Origin: an uncultured Planctomycetaceae bacterium
GTDB taxonomy: Bacteria; Planctomycetota; Planctomycetia; Pirellulales; UBA1268
Direction: 5' to 3'
DNA length: 64,000 nucleotides
Assembly (NCBI GenBank): GCA_903885565.1
Contig: CAISJI010000098.1
Coordinates: 62,001-126,000 of the forward strand
Part shown: positions 59,775 to 64,000 of the stretch, one piece after another
Layout: every line of letters starts with the position of its first letter
Numbering within the stretch: the stretch's first letter is position 1
Notes under the pieces: model-generated
Databases searched by the model: none
Told to the model about the DNA's origin: nothing
Seen by the model: only the letters and a program-made list of their open reading frames with translations
Program-made: the position numbers and the translations under genes

Positions 59775-60892
59775 GGCGTGGTCGACCAGTAGTCCACCAC
59801 GCAGACCTTCTCGATCTGGGGGCCAACCAGCGCGCCAAACTCCTTGTGGGCAGGATGTGGCAGATAGGCATCGCGGTCGGCCTCGCTGGCAAAAGTCAGC
59901 AGAAAGCAGTGGGTCAGCCCGTCCGATTTTCCCTCGGGCGAGATGTCGGTGCCCCACTCGAAACCCTTGATGCCGCTGATCTTCGCCGGCAGGCCCGCGA
60001 AGGCGGCCACCACCTTCTCGATATCTGCCGGGGAGGAGGAGTCTTTGAACTTCAGCAGCACAACATGCCGTAGCACCTTGCCTGCGCTGGCTGGTTGCGG
60101 GCTTGAGGAACTGGCGGAAACGGTGGGCAGGCTGGCCACCTTTCCTGCGCCGACCGGTTGCCGCGCCCCGAGGGCTTCGAGCATCCTGTCGGCAACAAAG
60201 CGGTTGCCGAGGGCATTCAAGTGACAGCTGTCGGAGGTGAGCACCCCCTTGTCGTCGGTGAAAGTGCCTTTGGTGAGGGCATGGTGATCGGTGAGATGCG
60301 CGCCGCACGCCTTGCGGAGATCGAGGAGGCCGGTTTTCATGTCGGCGGCCACTGTGCGGGTGATGTCGGAATAGCTCTCCAGTAATTCGTCGAGCGGGTT
60401 GCTGCCGAGCGGCCGCTCGCCGATCACCGTCGGTGTGCAGAGGATCGTGCGCACGCCGGCGGCGCGCAGCCGCGTCACGAGGTTGCGGAGCCCCTTCTCA
60501 AAAACCTCCTTCGGCGTGCCCTGGTTCTGCAGGGAGTGCCACACGTCATTAATGCCGATGTAGATCACCACGGTGTTCGGCTTGCGGGAGAGAACGTCGC
60601 GGTCAAGCCGGGCTTCGAGGTCGGGCACCTTGTTGCCCCCCACCCCCGCACCGATCACCTGGATATTGAGATCGGGATACTGATCGCTCAGGTCGCTGCG
60701 CACCAGGGAAACGTAGCCTCCAGCGGAATCGCCTGCTGCGGTGATCGAGTCGCCCAGAAAGAGAATCTTTTCTCCCTTCTGGGGCGGCCGTATTTTTGCA
60801 TCGTCTGCCACGCCGGTGCTCACAAGGGCACAGCCGAGTGCCATGGTCATCAGGCTGAGGGAGAGGAAGCCGGCGAGTGTTGGAGGCAGCAT
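59771..60892 (-). CDS. SGNH-type esterase fused to a Dabb domain
   Basis: The product has 373 residues. A short signal-like N-terminus (LSLSLMTMALGCALVSTGVA) precedes a GDSL/SGNH hydrolase domain: ILFLGDSITAAGDSAGGYVSL (nucleophile Ser), VIGAGVGGNKVPDLEARL, VIYIGINDVWHSL (Asn) and the terminal DSCHLNALGN with Asp and His. A serine/proline-rich linker leads to a C-terminal Dabb (stress-responsive alpha/beta barrel) domain beginning LRHVVLLKFKDSSSPADIEKVV and ending YLPHPAHKEFGALVGP. It is probably secreted. The combination may target a carbohydrate ester or lipid, which is speculative. It is transcribed into hrpB with a 4-base overlap. Confidence 0.85.
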   Translation of the reverse strand: MLPPTLAGFLSLSLMTMALGCALVSTGVADDAKIRPPQKGEKILFLGDSITAAGDSAGGYVSLVRSDLSDQYPDLNIQVIGAGVGGNKVPDLEARLDRDVLSRKPNTVVIYIGINDVWHSLQNQGTPKEVFEKGLRNLVTRLRAAGVRTILCTPTVIGERPLGSNPLDELLESYSDITRTVAADMKTGLLDLRKACGAHLTDHHALTKGTFTDDKGVLTSDSCHLNALGNRFVADRMLEALGARQPVGAGKVASLPTVSASSSSPQPASAGKVLRHVVLLKFKDSSSPADIEKVVAAFAGLPAKISGIKGFEWGTDISPEGKSDGLTHCFLLTFASEADRDAYLPHPAHKEFGALVGPQIEKVCVVDYWSTTP

Positions 60893-61149
60893 GGGAGCGT
60901 TCCAGCGGGAGAAATTCTGGCCGAGGGCGAATGCCTCGGCGACAGGGAGCAGTTTAGCAGGCCGTTGATCGCACGAACCACTCTGGCCGAGCCGCCGTTC
61001 CCAGTCACAACACCGGAGGGGGCACTTTTTTCACCCCCCGGAAGCGAGCCGGAACCCGCTCTTGAAGGTCTTGAGTGGAAAGAGGCAACGCTCGTGGAGA
61101 TAATCGGGGAGTCTCTCCCGGACTGCTGGCCGCTCCACCTGCCACAAAA

Positions 61150-62262
61150 ATGACCGCCGCCCTTTCACCCGCCGCACTCCCCTCCTCCACCCGCCTGCCG
61201 CTCCTCGACATGCTGCGGGCATTCGCGTCGCAGCTGCTCGTCTGGCATCACTTGGCCTTCTATGGGCCGCTGGCCGATCTGGCCTATCCCTTGGCGCCGG
61301 TGCTGCTCGATTGGCTTGTCGATCCGGCCCGGCTGGTTGTGCAGGTGTTTTTGGTGATGGGGGGCTTTGGCACCGCCCAGCATCTGGCCAGGTTGCGCAC
61401 CGTGGATGGGGCAGGCTTCTGGCATGAGATCATCCAGCGCTACCGCCGGATCGGCCTGCCCTATTGTCTGGTTCTGCCCCTGGCGGTCTGTGCCAATCTG
61501 CTGGCCGGCCACTGGATGGATCACCCTTCCATTTCAGCGGCCCCCACACTGCCACAACTGCTCGCGCATGCCCTGTTTGCCCAAGATGTTTTGCGGTATG
61601 AATCGCTCTCGGCGGGAATCTGGTATCTCGCGATCGATTTTCAACTCTTCGTGCTCTGCCTCGGGGTCGCGCTTCTGTCGCTCTGGCTGACTCGCCACAG
61701 CGGCCGCGATCAGCCGACCGCCGCCCTGCGGCTGATGCAGGGGCTGCTGACGGGAGCGGCCGCGCTTTCGCTCTTCTGGTTCAATCGCCACCCCGCGTAT
61801 GACTGCTGGGGGTTCTACTTTGTAGGCAGCTATTTTCTGGGGATGATGGTGCAATGGGTGCTCTCGGGCAGCCTGCCGGTCGGATTCTTCGCGGGGTATC
61901 TCTGCATGGTCGGAGCGGCGCTTGTGGTCGATTGGCGGCCGCGACTGCTGGTGGCGGTCGGCACTGCTCTGCTGATTCTCGTGGCGGGGCGGAGCCAACG
62001 GTGGCGACGCTGGCCTGACAGCCGGGTGATCGGATATCTGGGGAGAATCTCGTTCAGCCTGTTTCTGATTCACTTTCCCGCCTGCCTTGTGGTCAGCGCC
62101 TGGCTCTCGCGCTGGTCGCTCACGCCGGGGCAGGCGCTGGCGGGGATGGTTGCCGCCTGGGGGGTGAGTGTCTTGATGGCGATCCTGGTGCACCATCTCG
62201 TGGAACTGCCGGTGCTGCGCAGAACAGCCCAGCCCAGATCGACTGCCACGCACAGGGCCTAA
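61150..62262 (+). CDS. Acyltransferase-3 family membrane protein
   Basis: This 370-residue integral membrane acyltransferase of the OafA/NodX class acylates sugars or lipids. The first helix carries the conserved opening LLDMLRAFASQLLVWHHLAF with a catalytic-type His, then many helices such as LVVQVFLVMGGFGTAQHL, LPYCLVLPLAVCANLLAG, IWYLAIDFQLFVLCLGVALLSLW and ILVAGRSQRW...VIGYLGRISFSLFLIHFPACLVVSAWLSRW, which matches the YLGxxSFxxYLxH end pattern. It has about ten helices. The ATG at 61150 (MTAALSP) is used. The gene diverges from the SGNH gene. Confidence 0.85.
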   Translation: MTAALSPAALPSSTRLPLLDMLRAFASQLLVWHHLAFYGPLADLAYPLAPVLLDWLVDPARLVVQVFLVMGGFGTAQHLARLRTVDGAGFWHEIIQRYRRIGLPYCLVLPLAVCANLLAGHWMDHPSISAAPTLPQLLAHALFAQDVLRYESLSAGIWYLAIDFQLFVLCLGVALLSLWLTRHSGRDQPTAALRLMQGLLTGAAALSLFWFNRHPAYDCWGFYFVGSYFLGMMVQWVLSGSLPVGFFAGYLCMVGAALVVDWRPRLLVAVGTALLILVAGRSQRWRRWPDSRVIGYLGRISFSLFLIHFPACLVVSAWLSRWSLTPGQALAGMVAAWGVSVLMAILVHHLVELPVLRRTAQPRSTATHRA

Positions 62263-62265
62263 CGC

Positions 62266-62616
62266 TTAGCGGAGGCGGGTGTTGGTTTCGGCCCGGCCGA
62301 AGTTGCTGATCTCGGCCCGCATCTGCCGCATCTCGCGGGCGGCGGCGGGGCTGAAATCGCTCAAACCGTCGTCCTCGGGATTGCGGTCTTCGAGATCGTC
62401 GCTGATGTTCTTGAAGACCTGCACCACGCGCTGCTGGGCCCCAGCCACTGAATCATGCGCCTTCTGCCACGCATCTTCTGCCTTCATGGAGATCGTTTCA
62501 GCGCCCGAGGAGATACTGCCGAGCATGGCGGGAGGCTTGCCCGCAGGTGAAACGGTGCCACAGCCGGAAGTTGTCAGCAGTGCCATCAGCAGCAGGACGG
62601 TGAGGAGAAAACGCAT
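62266..62616 (-). CDS. Small lipoprotein with coiled-coil
   Basis: This 116-residue predicted lipoprotein has a leader (MRFLLTVLLLMALLTTSGC) with lipobox Cys at residue 19. It is followed by an alpha-helical part (AEDAWQKAHDSVAGAQQRVVQVFKNISDDLEDRNPEDD and AAAREMRQMRAEISNFGRAETNTRLR), probably coiled coil. No family was recognised. Its 3' end abuts the acyltransferase stop, tail to tail. Confidence 0.75.
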   Translation of the reverse strand: MRFLLTVLLLMALLTTSGCGTVSPAGKPPAMLGSISSGAETISMKAEDAWQKAHDSVAGAQQRVVQVFKNISDDLEDRNPEDDGLSDFSPAAAREMRQMRAEISNFGRAETNTRLR

Positions 62617-62829
62617 CGAATGACTGTGGCTGGAGGGTGGTGCCCCTGCCCTGCTGGCGACCGTTCGCCAGCTCTGGCTGACATTGCGGGGCTGGAAACG
62701 GGGGTCTGTACCAGCCCTTCGCGACAGCGTCGATCCCAAAAAGAGTGCTGTTGGCCGGGTGGCGGGTGGGCGGCTGCTACGATTGGGGCGACACTCCGTC
62801 GATCTGGTGTGAGCAGGGGTTTTTCCGCG

Positions 62830-63429
62830 ATGGCAGCAGACTGGTATTACGCCCGCAACAACGAACGCCACGGCCCGCTTGAGGTGGCCAAGCTGCGGAG
62901 CTTGGCTCAGGAGGGCTGGCTGGGCCCAGACGACCTCGTCTGGCATGCCGGGATGGTGGAGTGGATCCCGGCCCGTCGTGCGACCGACCTCTTTGGGGCC
63001 GATTGGGTGGGGCAACTCCAGGAACTCGTGCGTGCTGCGCCCCCGCCCGCTCCTGAGAGTCGGAAGAAGTCGGGCCGCCGCCGCCGCCGGCCGCGGGGAA
63101 GTGAGGCGCTCCCGACGGTTGATTGGGGGCATCTGCTGCCGCGTCATCTGCTCGCTGGCGGCGGGGCGTTTATGGCGGCGTTGGGGATCGCATTCGCAAT
63201 CATCGTTCCATCACGATTGGCGCTGGCTTGCCTCGTGGGCGGTCTCTTTCTGATGCTGTCGGGCATGTATGCGGAGGTGGCAGGCGCCATTGAGAGGGGG
63301 CTGGTGCAGGCAGGGCGGGCCTGGGTGAGAGCGACGCAACTGCGGCAGGAATCGCAGCGACTGAAGCTGGAACGCCGGCGGTTGCAGTTGGAGGTGGAGC
63401 GGACACGCCGCCGGGATGCGGAGGCCTGA
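62830..63429 (+). CDS. GYF_2-domain membrane protein
   Basis: The product has 199 residues. The N-terminus is a GYF_2-type domain (ADWYYARNNERHGPLEVAKLRSLAQEGWLGPDDLVWHAGMVEWIPA), common in planctomycetes and probably for peptide recognition. A basic linker (KKSGRRRRRPRG) is followed by two transmembrane helices (LLAGGGAFMAALGIAFAIIVPSRLALACLVGGLFLMLSGMY) and a charged coiled-coil tail (LRQESQRLKLERRRLQLEVERTRRRDAEA). The start at 62830 is chosen because the GYF pattern begins immediately. Confidence 0.8.
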   Translation: MAADWYYARNNERHGPLEVAKLRSLAQEGWLGPDDLVWHAGMVEWIPARRATDLFGADWVGQLQELVRAAPPPAPESRKKSGRRRRRPRGSEALPTVDWGHLLPRHLLAGGGAFMAALGIAFAIIVPSRLALACLVGGLFLMLSGMYAEVAGAIERGLVQAGRAWVRATQLRQESQRLKLERRRLQLEVERTRRRDAEA

Positions 63430-63468
63430 GCATCGGGCTTCCCGGGGAACGGTTGGTGCGAGCCTGAG

Positions 63469-63624
63469 TCACCGACCGCGGGGAACCGGGGGGGGCGGAG
63501 GGGGTTTTATTTTCCGCCACGCGTCGACCGGCCGCTTCGGTCGTCCGGAAGGTGGGGCGAAGAGGGTTGAAAGAGCCAGTAGCAGGATCACGACCGCCAG
63601 GATCCACCAGCGCAGGTTATGCAT
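63469..63624 (-). CDS. Short single-pass membrane protein, proline-rich tail
   Basis: The product has 51 residues, with one hydrophobic helix (WWILAVVILLLALSTLFAPPSG) followed by a basic proline-rich tail (RKIKPPPPPPVPRGR). GGAG lies about 7 bases before the ATG at 63624. The length is near the limit of what can be trusted from sequence alone. The upstream DNA (63625 onward) holds the family B repeats, which could form part of its leader. Confidence 0.5.
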   Translation of the reverse strand: MHNLRWWILAVVILLLALSTLFAPPSGRPKRPVDAWRKIKPPPPPPVPRGR

Positions 63625-63692
63625 GAAACGTCTCCGGGTTACGCCCGCGAAATGTTTTACCGGTGCGTTGCCACCGTGGCCAGAGAGGGTGG

Positions 63693-63953
63693 CCCACTGG
63701 TGGAACAAGTCCATGGATGGCTTGTTCCACACATATCCTGTTCCACACATATCATCGCCGGAAGCGATGCCGGTCGGCCGTGGGAATCCTTGGCATTCGC
63801 ACCGGCCGACCCACTGGTGGAACAAGTCCATGGATGGCTTGTTCCACACATATCATCGCCGGAAGCGATGCCGGTCGGCCGTGGGAATCCTTGGCATTCG
63901 CACCGGCCGACCCACTGGTGGAACAAGGCCATGGATGGCTTGTTCCACACATA
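63693..63953. repeat. Tandem family B repeat array
   Basis: Units starting CCCACTGGTGGAACAAG are at 63693, 63810 and 63911 (partial). The second period is 101 bases; the first is longer by a short duplicated TGTTCCACACATATC-type stretch. Each unit contains GGAACAAG...CTTGTTCC, CATCGC-cggaa-GCGATG and GTCGGCCG...CGGCCGAC hairpins, the same three structures as at 54927-55018. Near identity of the units points to recent duplication. Confidence 0.85.
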
Positions 63954-63964
63954 TACAGACAGCA

Positions 63965-64000
63965 GCCCCCGCAGGCGGGCTGGGAGCCACCTGCGGGGGC
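63965..64000. terminator. Strong hairpin at the window end, possible terminator
   Basis: GCCCCCGCAGG (63965-63975) pairs perfectly with CCTGCGGGGGC (63990-64000) around a 14-base loop. Any following T-run would lie outside the window, so a terminator role cannot be confirmed and the strand is unknown. Confidence 0.5.

Noticed and set aside
63657-63952. Overlapping minus-strand frames starting MWNKPSM and MCGTSHP in the repeat array
   Set aside because: They simply translate the tandem repeat, carry no ribosome binding site or conserved domain, and repeat themselves with the DNA.
63693-63953. Tandem repeats considered as a CRISPR array
   Set aside because: Units are about 101 bases with no unique spacers, contain several hairpins, and have dispersed relatives; no cas gene is nearby.

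Overview
The window is GC-rich, densely coded bacterial chromosome, most likely from a planctomycete (Planctomycetota, probably Pirellulales-like). Reasons: a large secreted protein with two CxxCH heme sites joined to a sorbosone-dehydrogenase-like propeller (12012-15278, the PVC-type cytochrome architecture); an exoprotein with the planctomycetal LEPR-type N-terminal motif (15402-17927); a VCBS/FG-GAP secreted protein; two groEL genes; and small secreted or lipoprotein genes between housekeeping genes. No rRNA, tRNA, CRISPR array, phage or transposase gene was found. Gene positions rest on reading frames, start-site context and recognisable motifs; no database search was possible.

Layout. 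1-2570: two small membrane proteins, a PfkB sugar kinase and a Cys-rich secreted protein. 2536-7558: an OprO/P-like porin, divergent from an aldolase-like gene, a RidA protein and a VCBS protein. 7673-7792: a hairpin repeat (family B). 7869-11517: valS with an inserted zinc ribbon, then a bifunctional-nuclease-family gene. 11548-11980: repeat island (family A). 12012-17927: two very large exported proteins on the minus strand. 18198-24397: a five-gene sugar-type ABC uptake operon that includes a shikimate-dehydrogenase-like gene and a permease with a large extracytoplasmic insertion. 24404-28818: a minus-strand operon hom / ApgM-like / four-ACT aspartate kinase, a threonine-branch module in which the phosphatase-superfamily protein probably replaces homoserine kinase. 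29103-30188: M42 aminopeptidase. 30463-36794: a chaperone block groEL1-groES-groEL2-dnaJ-grpE-fmdB-yacG. 36831-37110: tandem family A repeats. 37237-39216: membrane protein, degenerate receiver protein, T-loop-less P-II-like protein. 39275-46278: secreted metalloprotease, phosphotransferase-like kinase, DsbD. 46304-49718: purM divergent from glgX. 49820-52685: His-rich lipoprotein, CPFC secreted protein, DUF1802 protein and PAS-PP2C phosphatase, all plus strand. 52682-56012: a minus-strand sugar-acid set (2-hydroxyacid dehydrogenase, Ldh-type dehydrogenase, KDG kinase) with a family B repeat inside it. 56124-64000: small proteins, hrpB overlapping an SGNH-Dabb fusion, an acyltransferase, a lipoprotein, a GYF_2 membrane protein, and a tandem family B array ending in a strong hairpin.

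The most unusual signals are: (1) the ABC operon with its permease-borne binding-protein-like domain and an altered Walker A; (2) the hom/ApgM-like/lysC module; (3) the groEL-groES-groEL arrangement with different GroEL tails; (4) two families of structured intergenic repeats; (5) a P-II relative lacking the T-loop beside a dead-looking receiver; (6) a possible metal-handling pair (HDHD-rich lipoprotein plus CPFC protein).
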